Assembly: GCA_036000965.1 (NCBI GenBank)
Contig: DASYUT010000248.1
Span: 1 to 36,436 of the forward strand
DNA from: Actinomycetes bacterium
Lineage (GTDB): Bacteria > Actinomycetota > CALGFH01
Length of the DNA: 36,436 nt
Reading direction: 5' to 3'
Position 1 is the stretch's first letter. Every line of letters begins with the position of its first letter. Shown piece after piece: positions 1 to 8,032 of this stretch. The notes under the pieces are model-generated. The model was not told where the DNA came from. It ran no database searches and saw only the letters and a program-made list of their open reading frames with translations. A program made the translations under genes and the position numbers.

Positions 1-174
1 GGTGACGTGGTCGACCTCGACGCCACGCTCAGCCAGGAGTTCTTCGACGTCGCGGTAGGACAGGCCGAAGCGCAAGTACCAGCGGACCGCGATGACGATG
101 ACATCGGGTGGGAAGCGGAAGCCTGCGAAGGCGGACTGCGGAGCGGGAGCAGGGCGAGGACGGCGGGTTCTCAT
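1..174 (-). mobile_element. IS6-like transposase, N-terminal part, cut by window edge
   Basis: Reading leftward from the ATG at 174, 58 residues are open to the window edge. The segment from FAGFRFPPDVI through AVRWYLRFGLSYRDVEELL to AERGVEVDH is the characteristic N-terminus of IS6/IS240-type DDE transposases, with the helix-turn-helix region just before the catalytic core. The catalytic DDE residues would lie outside the window, so integrity cannot be judged. The IS end probably lies near 190-230, next to the IS66-like scrap, but I could not define a terminal inverted repeat. Confidence 0.75.
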
Positions 175-178
175 GCCG

Positions 179-403
179 CCAGTCTCGCTGCTCCAAGGCG
201 GTCACAGCGCACGCAACACCGCCCCGCGAGTCTTCCCGGCGGCGGTGGTGGCCGAGGCCAAGGTTGGTTGCCGGCCCAGACCTACGGGTGACCATCGCCG
301 GGCGGATGGCCTGTTTGGCTCGTCGGTTGGTCGCCTCGACTCCCGCGATGGTCAGGAAGCTGAACAGGTGCGCGCGTTCGCGCGCCAGATGGCTCAGCAT
401 CGC
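179..403 (-). pseudogene. IS66-like transposase C-terminal remnant
   Basis: On the minus strand the stretch LSHLARERAHLFSFL, then GVEATNRRAKQAIRPAMV, matches the conserved end of the IS66 transposase core, where the catalytic glutamate sits in a motif of the type N-x-A-E-x-x-I/L-R-P. Here that position reads RRAKQAIRP, so the glutamate is replaced by lysine. Beyond this the match continues only by changing frame: a WAGN-like motif and an AVLRAL ending lie in neighbouring frames. No start, no upstream domains and at least one frameshift mark this as a relic. The IS6-like element abuts it on the left, suggesting a later insertion into it. Confidence 0.55.
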
Positions 404-639
404 CGGTTGGGCGCATGGACGCTCCGACCGGTGATGAGCCGATCGACCATGCTCCCGAGCCCGTTCGGCCTGGGCCGCGGTGACCTCACCTGCGTCAGGG
501 TCGGCGCCTGCGTATGCGTGGACGACTGGGCATCGTGTTCCATCTCCACCAGCGAACAATCGATGCCCGCGCGATCCATCCCGCCGCCGCCGCCGTCTCG
601 CTGTTCGTCGGCGCGTCGAAGACGTTCGCGTGTGAACTC
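404..639. other. Decayed stretch without a recognisable gene
   Basis: This stretch between the IS66-like tail and the CHAT relic has open frames on both strands, but none has a recognisable domain or a ribosome binding site. It could be further decayed transposase sequence. I see nothing else in it. Confidence 0.4.
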
Positions 640-845
640 TTCTGGCCACGTCTCGGGGGACCGCCGCGACCCTGGACGCCTCCACCACCCATCATGGTCG
701 CCTTCCACAAGATGCTCGCCGGCGGCCACCCCGGCCGTCGCGCTCGCCGGTACGCAGCAGCAGGTGTCGGGGCTGAGCCGGCGGCGATGGCGGCCGGGGC
801 CGGGTTCGTCCTGCTTCGGGGCCGGGTTCGGCTTGCCGCCGAGAA
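640..845 (+). pseudogene. Frameshifted C-terminal remnant of a CHAT-domain protein
   Basis: From 694 the plus strand encodes MVAFHKMLAGGHP, nearly the same as MVAFHRLLADGHP near the end of the intact CHAT protein encoded at 5204-7894. The resemblance continues across frames: TLDAST just upstream (SLPDAETT in the intact gene), then VALAGTQQQVSG (ALARSQQQVT), then AEPAAMAAGAGFV (TRAMAAAAGFV). At least two frame changes are needed, and the His-Cys catalytic part and the TPR region are absent. This is therefore a relic of a second CHAT gene on the opposite strand to the intact one. Neither a start nor a stop can be assigned. Confidence 0.6.
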
Positions 846-929
846 GCGGGCGGTGACCCGGCGGGGCTATCAAACCGACCCCTCGGCCCTCAGTCATCGC
901 AAGAGCAACCCACGACGGAGGACCGAGCC

Positions 930-1517
930 ATGCAGTTCGCAATCGCCATCTTCACGATCGGTGCCGTCCTAATCCTCATCGGGCTGGTCGGCGGCGATCT
1001 CTCCTACCGTGGCCTCACTGTGCCCAAGGTGGGCGTGCTGCCCAGGTTCACGACCACCATCGCGGGCGGCGTCTTCCTGATGTTCAGCCTGGCCGTCTTC
1101 GTCATCGCCGAGTTCGGCCACGACGTGGACTCCGTGCCAGCCGCACACGCCGAGGTGGTCGCTCAGGGAGCCAGCGGGGGTGGCTCGTCCGACCCGGCGA
1201 CCTCCTCCAGGGTCGACGCGGTGACCGTCCAGTTCAACGACCAGCTCACCGACGGTGCCCTTCAAGAGGAGATCCAGGTGACCGTAGACGGCCAGCAGGT
1301 TGGGAACCTGCGGGCGGACGTCACCGACCCCAGCGCCACGATCGAGTTCTCGGTCGAGGAGGGCTCCCACCACTACGCCATGGCCGGCGCCCTCCAGGCG
1401 CAGGACGGCAGCGAGTACACCCTCGCCGGCGAGGGGACGTTCGAGGCCCGCGCGGGTGCCTCGTTCGATCTGTCCGTCACGGACTCAGGGGAGCTCGCCT
1501 TGAGTCGGCGCAACTGA
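930..1517 (+). CDS. Small membrane protein with exported C-terminal domain
   Basis: The 195-residue product has two hydrophobic helices, about residues 3-22 and 41-61, separated by a short basic loop. A polar Gly/Ser-rich linker and a domain of about 110 residues (85-195) follow; the latter alternates hydrophobic and polar residues as in a beta-sandwich. The domain probably lies outside the membrane, but topology was not calculated. A GGAGGA ribosome site lies about 10 bases before the ATG. I recognise no family. The same-strand neighbours are another membrane protein (82 bases downstream) and a peptidase-hydrolase, so it may be the first gene of that operon, perhaps a surface or sensor component. 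The intact gene follows directly after the scrap zone. Confidence 0.75.
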   Translation: MQFAIAIFTIGAVLILIGLVGGDLSYRGLTVPKVGVLPRFTTTIAGGVFLMFSLAVFVIAEFGHDVDSVPAAHAEVVAQGASGGGSSDPATSSRVDAVTVQFNDQLTDGALQEEIQVTVDGQQVGNLRADVTDPSATIEFSVEEGSHHYAMAGALQAQDGSEYTLAGEGTFEARAGASFDLSVTDSGELALSRRN

Positions 1518-1599
1518 CCGAACCCTCACATGCCCACATCCTTAGCGGCCGGGGTATCAGAGGGCCACCGGTTCCCTCCTACGCGATAGGAGGTCTGCA

Positions 1600-2697
1600 A
1601 TGGACGCTTCGATACTGGGCCTGGGCCTGCTGTTCGCCTACCTCGCGCTCGTCCAGCTCGCGCGCTGGCTCTACATCGCGCGCCCAAACATCGTCTGGAA
1701 CGACGCGCAGTCCACGGCGATGGGCAAGCGCCTACGCCAGAAGATCCGTGGCCGGTCGAGGGCCGGCAGCGGACAGGGGGCTTCGGAGGCGCTCGGCGAG
1801 CTGCTGACGGCCATCGACCACCCCTCGACGAATCACCAGACGAGCCTCAAGCAGCTGCTCGGCTGGAACGGCGCCGACCAGATCGGCACGTGGGTCGTGA
1901 TCCACGAGGCCGAGCGGCTGGTGCTCCCGATGCTCGGCCAGGAGGAGCTGCGAGCGCGCCTCGAGCGGGCGCTCGGCCAGCTCGCCGAGCTCGCGCCTGA
2001 GCGGCGCGCGCGCTGGGAGGAGGTCTCCCGCGTGCTGCTCGACGGGTGCGAAGGCACCGCCGACGGCCAGTTCGACGAGCGGCTCCGCGCGCACCTCGAC
2101 GAGCTCCTCGGCGAGGTCTACGAGGCCTCCAACGGCAAGGCCGCGCAGCTCTCCGGCCTGTACAACCGGGCAACCTGGCTGGTCTTCGCCGCGCTGCTGC
2201 CCCTTGGCGCGCTCGTCGCGCTCGGCTTCGGCGTGGTGCTCGTGGCCGGCGCCATCGGCGGGATCGTGAGCCGCATGCAGCGGCTGGTGTTCTCCCGGCA
2301 GGTGCCGATGACCTACGGCAGCTCGTGGGCTCCGCTGTTCTGCGCGCCGGTCCTCGGGGCCCTGGCCGCCTGGGCCGGCCTGATGCTGATCTCGCTGCTC
2401 AAGGCCGCTGGGGTGCTGCAGCTCAGCGCGCTGGCGACCGAGCTTCCCGATCTGCGATCGCCGACCGCCGGCGTGCTCGGCGTCGCGGTCGTCCTGGGCC
2501 TCTCCGAGCGCTTCCTGAGCCGGCTCGAGCAGCAGGCCGAGACGATGCTCTCCAACGACGGCCAGGGGCAGCCGTCCAAGGTCCCGCCACAGGACGTGCG
2601 CCCGCCCGCCGACGCCGCGCCGCAGCGGCCACGGTCGGGCGACAGGGCGACGGCGCCGAACGCCACCCGGCTGAACGGACGACGCAAGGACCAGTAG
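1600..2697 (+). CDS. Multi-pass membrane protein with large cytosolic helical region
   Basis: The 365-residue protein has an N-terminal membrane helix (about 4-24), a charged, mostly helical soluble region (about 40-190), three more hydrophobic segments (about 192-224, 243-272 and 288-302) and a polar, proline-rich tail of about 50 residues. A strong site, GATAGGAGG, sits seven bases before the ATG. No catalytic motif is visible and I do not recognise the family. Its position between another membrane protein and a cytosolic peptidase-hydrolase suggests it anchors or senses something for the soluble enzymes of this block; that is inference. Codon use resembles the neighbours. Confidence 0.75.
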   Translation: MDASILGLGLLFAYLALVQLARWLYIARPNIVWNDAQSTAMGKRLRQKIRGRSRAGSGQGASEALGELLTAIDHPSTNHQTSLKQLLGWNGADQIGTWVVIHEAERLVLPMLGQEELRARLERALGQLAELAPERRARWEEVSRVLLDGCEGTADGQFDERLRAHLDELLGEVYEASNGKAAQLSGLYNRATWLVFAALLPLGALVALGFGVVLVAGAIGGIVSRMQRLVFSRQVPMTYGSSWAPLFCAPVLGALAAWAGLMLISLLKAAGVLQLSALATELPDLRSPTAGVLGVAVVLGLSERFLSRLEQQAETMLSNDGQGQPSKVPPQDVRPPADAAPQRPRSGDRATAPNATRLNGRRKDQ

Positions 2698-2772
2698 ACC
2701 ATCGCATCCGCGACCGCGGGACCGGTCCGCAGGGGGGGCCGACCCAGCCGATCCAGGCACGGAGACAGGACC

Positions 2773-5112
2773 ATGGCCAAGACGGTGCCGCCAGGCACGA
2801 TAGTCATTCCGGAGGTTGGCGAGTTCGTCGCCAACGCCCTCCCCGACCCGTTCGACGCCCGCGACCTTCAGTACCGCCCGCGCCTGCAGCCGCTCCCTGA
2901 CGTCCTGGACCAGCGCCAGGCACCGTCGGACCGCTACGTGATGCGGCAACAGGGCAACTCCTGCACCGGCCACGCGCTGGCTGCGGTGATCAACGCGGTG
3001 CTCGCGCGTCCAACGGCCACCGCCACGAGCGACGCGGCCGCGCCCCGGCCCTGGCCGCACGTCAGCCCGTACATGCTCTACCGCCTGGCGCGCCGCTACG
3101 ACGAGTTCGCTGGCGACGACGACCTCGGCTCCTCGCTGCGTGGCGCGCTGAAGGGCTGGTTCAACCACGGCGTGCTGCTGAAGGCGGACTGGCCCGCGCT
3201 GGACGAGGATCCCGAGCCGGACCTCGACGACGAGGCAGTAAGCCAGCGTGCCGGCGAGCGACCGCTCGGCGCCTTCTACCGGGTCAACCCCTACAGGCTG
3301 GACGACATGCAGTCCGCCATCAGCGAGCTGAACGCCATCTGCGTCTCGGCAATCGTCCACGACGGCTGGGTCACGCCGGCCGAGCTGACCAGGAACGGCA
3401 CGACCATGCACGTGATCACCCGCCCGGTGAACGCCCGCGCCCTCGGCGGCCACGCGTTCGCGCTGGTCGGCTACAACGACGTGGGGTTCCTGGTGCAGAA
3501 CTCGTGGGGCCAGGGGTGGGGCAGGAACGGGTTCGCGACCCTGCCGTACGAGGACTGGCTCGATTCGGCCTACGACGCCTGGGTGGCCCGACCCGGCGTG
3601 CCCCAGACGCCGTTCGCCACCGGACGGTCGATCACGACGGCAGCGACCGGCGGGGACCTGGCCACCGGCCCCGCGCCGGACCTGCGGCGCCTTGCGATGC
3701 ACGTGGTCAACCTCGGCAACCAGGGCCGGCTGTCGTCGACCGGCAGATTCGCCAGCTCGCCCGCGCAGATCGACCGCGCCTTCGAGCACATGCGGCGCTG
3801 GCACGAACTGTGGCTCGACCAGGAGCCGGGAGGCAGGCGCCACGTGCTGCTCTACGCCCACGGTGGGCTGAACAGCGAGGAGCATGCGCTCGGCGCCGCG
3901 CAGCAGAACCTCAACTGGTGGCTCAACAACCGCATCTACCCGCTGTTCTTCGCCTGGCAGAGCGGACCGAGCGAGACGCTGCTCGACCAGCTCGCCGACA
4001 CCGTCGGGCGGCGGCTCCCCTTCGGCCTTGGCTTCGACCTGATGGAGCAGGCCGACCGGCTGGTGGAGCGCTTCGCCCGCAGCAGCTTCCGCTGGATGTG
4101 GGACGAGATGAAGGAGAACGCCCGCGCCGCCTCGGAGGCGATCGCAGACCGTGGTCAGGTCGCGTGGCCGCCGGCGTCGTCGGCGGGGCAGGCGGCGATG
4201 ATGGCCATGCCCGGCGCGTCCCTCACCGTGCTGCGGCTGCGCGACTACCTCGACCGGCACGGGCCCGACAACGTCGCGGTCCACCTGGTCGGCCACAGCG
4301 CGGGCGCGATCTTCCACGCCGCGCTGCTGCAGCGCCTGGCCGAGGCGGACATCCCTGTGGCGTCGCTGGCGCTGCTCGCGCCCGCGATCCGGGTCGACGA
4401 GTTCACCAGGGACGTCCTTCCCCATCTCGGAGCGGGACGACTGGTCGGCTCGTTCGCGACCTTCGGCCTGAGCGACCAGCGCGAACTCGACGACGCCTGC
4501 GGCGCCGGAGGGGTCGACGTGTACCACAAGTCGCTGCTCTACCTCGTCTCGCGAGCGCTGGAAGGCTCGCCATCGGGCGGCGAGGTGCCGCTGCTCGGCA
4601 TGCAGAAGTTCTTCCGGCTCCCGCTCGGCGCGGGTGCGGCGGGCACGCTGGAGCAGGCGATCCGCGACCGTGGCGGGGCCTGCATCTTCGCCCGCTGGGT
4701 CGCGCCGGACGACAGCCGCTCCGACGCCACCGCCCACGGCGGCTTCGCCGGCGAACGGCTGACCATGACGTCGGTGGTGATGCGGGCGCGCGGCCTGGCG
4801 TCACCACGGCCCGAGAACGACTACCGTCCCAACGCCGCGCTCAGCGACGCCGACCGCGCGCCCGCGATGGGACGCGGGCAGCCGGCCCCGGTCATGGCCG
4901 AGGTGCACGACCCGGGCGAGCGACCGCTGGTGGAGACCGGCGAGCCGCAGACCGGGCGGCCCACTGCTCCCGAGCAGCCCGGCATCCCTATCGAGGTGGC
5001 CGTCGCCCCGCGCTCGGGCAGCCCCGTGCTTGACGTGCTGCTCGCCCGTGGCTGGCGCATGGCGGAGGAGCAGGGAGACCTCCCTGAAGGCGTGCCCACG
5101 GCGACGTGCTGA
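2773..5112 (+). CDS. Papain-like (C1) peptidase fused to alpha/beta hydrolase
   Basis: This 779-residue protein has two enzymatic halves. Residues about 30-275 are a papain-fold peptidase: QQGNSCTGHA places the nucleophile at Cys64, GGHAFALVGY supplies His227 and VQNSWGQGWG supplies Asn243, in the order expected for family C1. Residues about 350-670 look like a lipase-type alpha/beta hydrolase: YAHGGLNS near 361-368 resembles an oxyanion loop, GHSAG carries Ser509, and His655 in TAHGGF is a plausible catalytic histidine. The acidic residue is not certain. There is no signal peptide or membrane helix, so it should act in the cytosol. The C-terminal 100 residues are polar. The gene starts 75 bases after the membrane-protein gene and is convergent with the CHAT gene. 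A double-enzyme effector is plausible; substrates are unknown. Confidence 0.85.
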   Translation: MAKTVPPGTIVIPEVGEFVANALPDPFDARDLQYRPRLQPLPDVLDQRQAPSDRYVMRQQGNSCTGHALAAVINAVLARPTATATSDAAAPRPWPHVSPYMLYRLARRYDEFAGDDDLGSSLRGALKGWFNHGVLLKADWPALDEDPEPDLDDEAVSQRAGERPLGAFYRVNPYRLDDMQSAISELNAICVSAIVHDGWVTPAELTRNGTTMHVITRPVNARALGGHAFALVGYNDVGFLVQNSWGQGWGRNGFATLPYEDWLDSAYDAWVARPGVPQTPFATGRSITTAATGGDLATGPAPDLRRLAMHVVNLGNQGRLSSTGRFASSPAQIDRAFEHMRRWHELWLDQEPGGRRHVLLYAHGGLNSEEHALGAAQQNLNWWLNNRIYPLFFAWQSGPSETLLDQLADTVGRRLPFGLGFDLMEQADRLVERFARSSFRWMWDEMKENARAASEAIADRGQVAWPPASSAGQAAMMAMPGASLTVLRLRDYLDRHGPDNVAVHLVGHSAGAIFHAALLQRLAEADIPVASLALLAPAIRVDEFTRDVLPHLGAGRLVGSFATFGLSDQRELDDACGAGGVDVYHKSLLYLVSRALEGSPSGGEVPLLGMQKFFRLPLGAGAAGTLEQAIRDRGGACIFARWVAPDDSRSDATAHGGFAGERLTMTSVVMRARGLASPRPENDYRPNAALSDADRAPAMGRGQPAPVMAEVHDPGERPLVETGEPQTGRPTAPEQPGIPIEVAVAPRSGSPVLDVLLARGWRMAEEQGDLPEGVPTATC

Positions 5113-5203
5113 TCCTTGTGGGGGCGACTCCGGCGCCCACCAGTCGCGACCAGGGACAGGGCAATCAGCCGGCATCGTTCCACGAGCCCTTGTCGGGCCC
5201 ACG

Positions 5204-7894
5204 TCAACGGCTGGCGTGCGGCGGCGCCCTTGCAGGTCTGGGTAGCACGGGCGCGTCGAGTCCGGCGCCGATGCAGACGAACCCGGCTGCTGCGGCCATC
5301 GCCCGGGTGTCCTCGGTCGTGACCTGCTGCTGGGAGCGGGCGAGCGCGGTCGCCGCCGGGTGCCCGTCGGCGAGGAGGCGGTGGAAGGCCACCATCAGTG
5401 GAGTCGTCTCGGCGTCCGGCAGCGAGATGACCGATCCGACGAGCTGGCGTGTGCCTTGCGACAGGAACGTCACGCTGAGCCCGAGCAGCTCGTCGCCGGC
5501 GCGCACTACGGACTTCGCGCTGTCGCAGGCGGCCAGGACGACGGTGGACGGCGCCTGTTGCAGCCGCTCCAGGTCATACACCGTGAGCGGGCCGTCCGCC
5601 AGCGACAGCGAGGAGAACAGCGGGTTGTCGCTGCGTACCTGCCCGTGCGCAGCCAGGTGGACCAGGGCCGCACCGTCAAGGGCGGCTGTCACCGCGGCGC
5701 TGGTCGCCGCGGCGCCGACCAGGGCAGTGGTCCGGTAGATCGCGGCAACCGCCTCCGCCTCTGCCTGGGCGCCTGGTAGGCGAGGCCCGGCGGCGACGGT
5801 GACATGCCCGGTCACCGCTGGCGAGTGGGAGCGGGCCGCATGCCAGAGCGCCGCGGACGGCGACACGCTGACCGGCCGCCCGGCGCAGGAGGGCAGCACC
5901 GACCACGGCAGGGACTGCAGGAACCCGGTCGGCACCAGCACCAGCGGCCGGTCCGCGATCACAGCATCGAGCGGCCGCAGCAGCATCGCGTCCAGCCGCT
6001 CAGCGGCGTGCTGCAGCAGGGCGACGGCGGCGGCGCGGCTGGCCTCGCTGGTGCGGTGGCGGGCAAGCCGCTGGAGCGCGAACAGCACCTGGTCGACTAG
6101 GTCCCCTACCACCCCCACCGGCTCAAGCCGGCAGAGCCGTATGGATCGGTCCACGACCGCGAGCACGTGGAGCATCCCGTCGAGCTGGATGAACTCCAGC
6201 AGCGCGTTGTCGCCGAGCGTGTCGCAAAGGCGCTCCAACGACACCGGATCCGCCGGGTCCCGCGCCTCGCCACGCTGCTGCCGGTAGTCGTCGCGGATCC
6301 TCCGCTCGAGGGCGACCTGACGCCGCAGGAGCTTGGCGACGCTGCGGCCGGCGCCCCGCTCCTGGTTGATCTCTACCGCCGTCATGCGCAGCTCCGCGAG
6401 CGCGCGGGCCAGCAAGGGATCGTCGGGCGGGCGGGCGGGCCGCAGCAGCAGGTGGCTGGCGCGACCCTGCTCCGCGCACGCGAGCACGCGCGCTGGCCGT
6501 CCGTCCTGGAACGCCATTCGCAGCCCCAGCTCCGCCAGCTCGATCCGATGCACGGACGCGTACGCGCGCAGGTCGGTCGCGCCGAGCGTTGCCCGGTGCT
6601 CGTCCAGCACCCGCAGCCCGGCGGCCACCGCAACCCCGGCGCCGCGGCGGTTGCCAGTGGCCAGCCGCAGCAGCGCCTCCGCATGCCAGGCCCGGGCGCG
6701 CAGGGCCGCCGGCCCCCGGCGGCGACCCTGGCTTGCCACCCGCAGCTGCTGGCATGCCTGCCGCACCCGGCCCCGGTCGAGCGCGAGCCGGGCGGCCAGC
6801 AGCCGTGCCTCCATCACGGCAGCGGGCCACCCGGCTGCGGCCAGCCCATCCGCGACCCGCTCCGCCTGCCCGATTGTCACCCGGGACGGGTGCTTGCTGG
6901 CGAGCCGGCACATCAGCACCGCGAGGCGGGCGAGCGCCAGCCACCGCGGCCGCTTCTGGCGCGCGAACTCGCCGGCTGCGCGGCGGGCCTCATGCAGCGC
7001 ACCTTCGGGATCTCCGTCCAGCAAGGTCGCTCGCGCGAGCAGCAACCGCACCTCAGGCAGGGTGATCTGGCGCCGTTCCTGCTCGAGCGCCCGCACCGCC
7101 TGGGCCGCCGCCTCGCGAGCCTCAGCGACCAGGCCGGCTGACAGCAGCAGCTCGCTGCGGTCGGCGAGCATCCCGCCAAGCTGGGAGCCAAGGGCACGAG
7201 TGCTCTCCTCGGCCAGGTCGAGGTAGCGCAACGCCATCGGCACGTCCCCGCGGATGGCGTTGAGGAACCCGAGGTTTTGCTGCACGAACCTGATCGACAG
7301 GTCGAGGTCGAGCTTCCCACTGAGCGCTTCGGCCTCGAGCAGGTCCGCCTCGGCAGCCCTGAACTCGTACCGGTAGGTGTGCAGCACGCCACGGTTCAGC
7401 AGCGCCCGCCACAGCCACTGCAGGTCGCCGTCCCGGCGGAGGGCCGGCAGCGCAGCCCGGTAGCTCCCCAGCGCCTCGTCCAGCCGGCCGAGCTGGAGCT
7501 GGATCGAGCCGCGCTGCACCTGTGCTCGCGCCCGCGCCACACCGCCCAGATCCGCCAGCGCGGTCTCGAGCTCGTGCAAGGCCTGCCGGGGCCGCCCGCG
7601 CGAGCTCAAGGCGAAGGCCAAGGTCATGCGCGCCTCCGCAGCCAGCGCTGGCGTGCCCGAACGGCGCCCGAGCGCGACTGCTGAGCGCAGATGCCGTACC
7701 GCGGTGTCGAGATTGTCCAGGTGCAGTGCTGCCAGCCCGAGCGCGCGCTCGGCCACGGCGGCCGCGGCGAGGTCGCGCTCGGCACGCGCTTCCCGGGCGA
7801 CCACGGATCCGAGTACGACGGCCTGCCCAGGATCGGCCTCCGCCAGCCGCAGCGCCTCCCGCGCCTGATCACGCCTCTGCCCGGTCGCATTCAT
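5204..7894 (-). CDS. TPR-CHAT caspase-like peptidase
   Basis: From the ATG at 7894 the protein has 896 residues. The first half (about 10-450) is a run of helical tetratricopeptide-type repeats. The C-terminal third (about 565-885) is a CHAT domain, the caspase-like fold known to accompany TPRs: LVHLAAHG carries His750 and VVLAACDSA carries Cys790, so the dyad is intact. The ending MVAFHRLLADGHP through GFVCIGAG is typical of CHAT domains. A GTG at 8014 would extend it by 40 residues but would consume the promoter region shared with the divergent subtilase gene, so I prefer 7894. No signal peptide or membrane helix is seen. In known systems the TPR half senses or binds partners and the CHAT half cleaves a target protein. 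Divergence from a protease-sigma operon suggests common control. Confidence 0.9.
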   Translation of the reverse strand: MNATGQRRDQAREALRLAEADPGQAVVLGSVVAREARAERDLAAAAVAERALGLAALHLDNLDTAVRHLRSAVALGRRSGTPALAAEARMTLAFALSSRGRPRQALHELETALADLGGVARARAQVQRGSIQLQLGRLDEALGSYRAALPALRRDGDLQWLWRALLNRGVLHTYRYEFRAAEADLLEAEALSGKLDLDLSIRFVQQNLGFLNAIRGDVPMALRYLDLAEESTRALGSQLGGMLADRSELLLSAGLVAEAREAAAQAVRALEQERRQITLPEVRLLLARATLLDGDPEGALHEARRAAGEFARQKRPRWLALARLAVLMCRLASKHPSRVTIGQAERVADGLAAAGWPAAVMEARLLAARLALDRGRVRQACQQLRVASQGRRRGPAALRARAWHAEALLRLATGNRRGAGVAVAAGLRVLDEHRATLGATDLRAYASVHRIELAELGLRMAFQDGRPARVLACAEQGRASHLLLRPARPPDDPLLARALAELRMTAVEINQERGAGRSVAKLLRRQVALERRIRDDYRQQRGEARDPADPVSLERLCDTLGDNALLEFIQLDGMLHVLAVVDRSIRLCRLEPVGVVGDLVDQVLFALQRLARHRTSEASRAAAVALLQHAAERLDAMLLRPLDAVIADRPLVLVPTGFLQSLPWSVLPSCAGRPVSVSPSAALWHAARSHSPAVTGHVTVAAGPRLPGAQAEAEAVAAIYRTTALVGAAATSAAVTAALDGAALVHLAAHGQVRSDNPLFSSLSLADGPLTVYDLERLQQAPSTVVLAACDSAKSVVRAGDELLGLSVTFLSQGTRQLVGSVISLPDAETTPLMVAFHRLLADGHPAATALARSQQQVTTEDTRAMAAAAGFVCIGAGLDAPVLPRPARAPPHASR

Positions 7895-7915
7895 CTCAGT
7901 TGGTCTAGAGTGTGT

Positions 7916-7944
7916 GAAACTACCTCCAACCGTCAACAAGTTTC
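7916..7944. promoter_or_regulatory. Inverted repeat in the shared CHAT/subtilase promoter region
   Basis: Between the divergent starts (7894 and 8033) lies a notably AT-richer stretch containing GAAACT (7916-7921) and its exact complement AGTTTC (7939-7944) with a 17-base spacer. The spacing is that of a bipartite promoter or a dimeric operator. On the minus strand TTGACG also occurs here as a possible -35 element. Which of these is used is not resolvable from sequence alone. Confidence 0.4.
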
Positions 7945-8032
7945 CTTCCTCTCGTATCAACCCCGACGTGTCTGCCTCCGCCACACGAGAGGTCTCGCCG
8001 CAGCCGCGACCCACGACAGAGAGGGCGAGCAG

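Noticed and set aside
1732-4737. A 1001-residue minus-strand open frame opposite the membrane-protein and peptidase genes
   Set aside because: It is Arg/Gly/Pro-rich, has no domain and mirrors genes with clear catalytic motifs and ribosome sites; a high-GC antisense artefact.
5113-5203. A weak GC-rich hairpin between the convergent peptidase and CHAT genes
   Set aside because: The arms GTGGGGGCG and CGCCCAC pair only with bulges, so I do not call a terminator.
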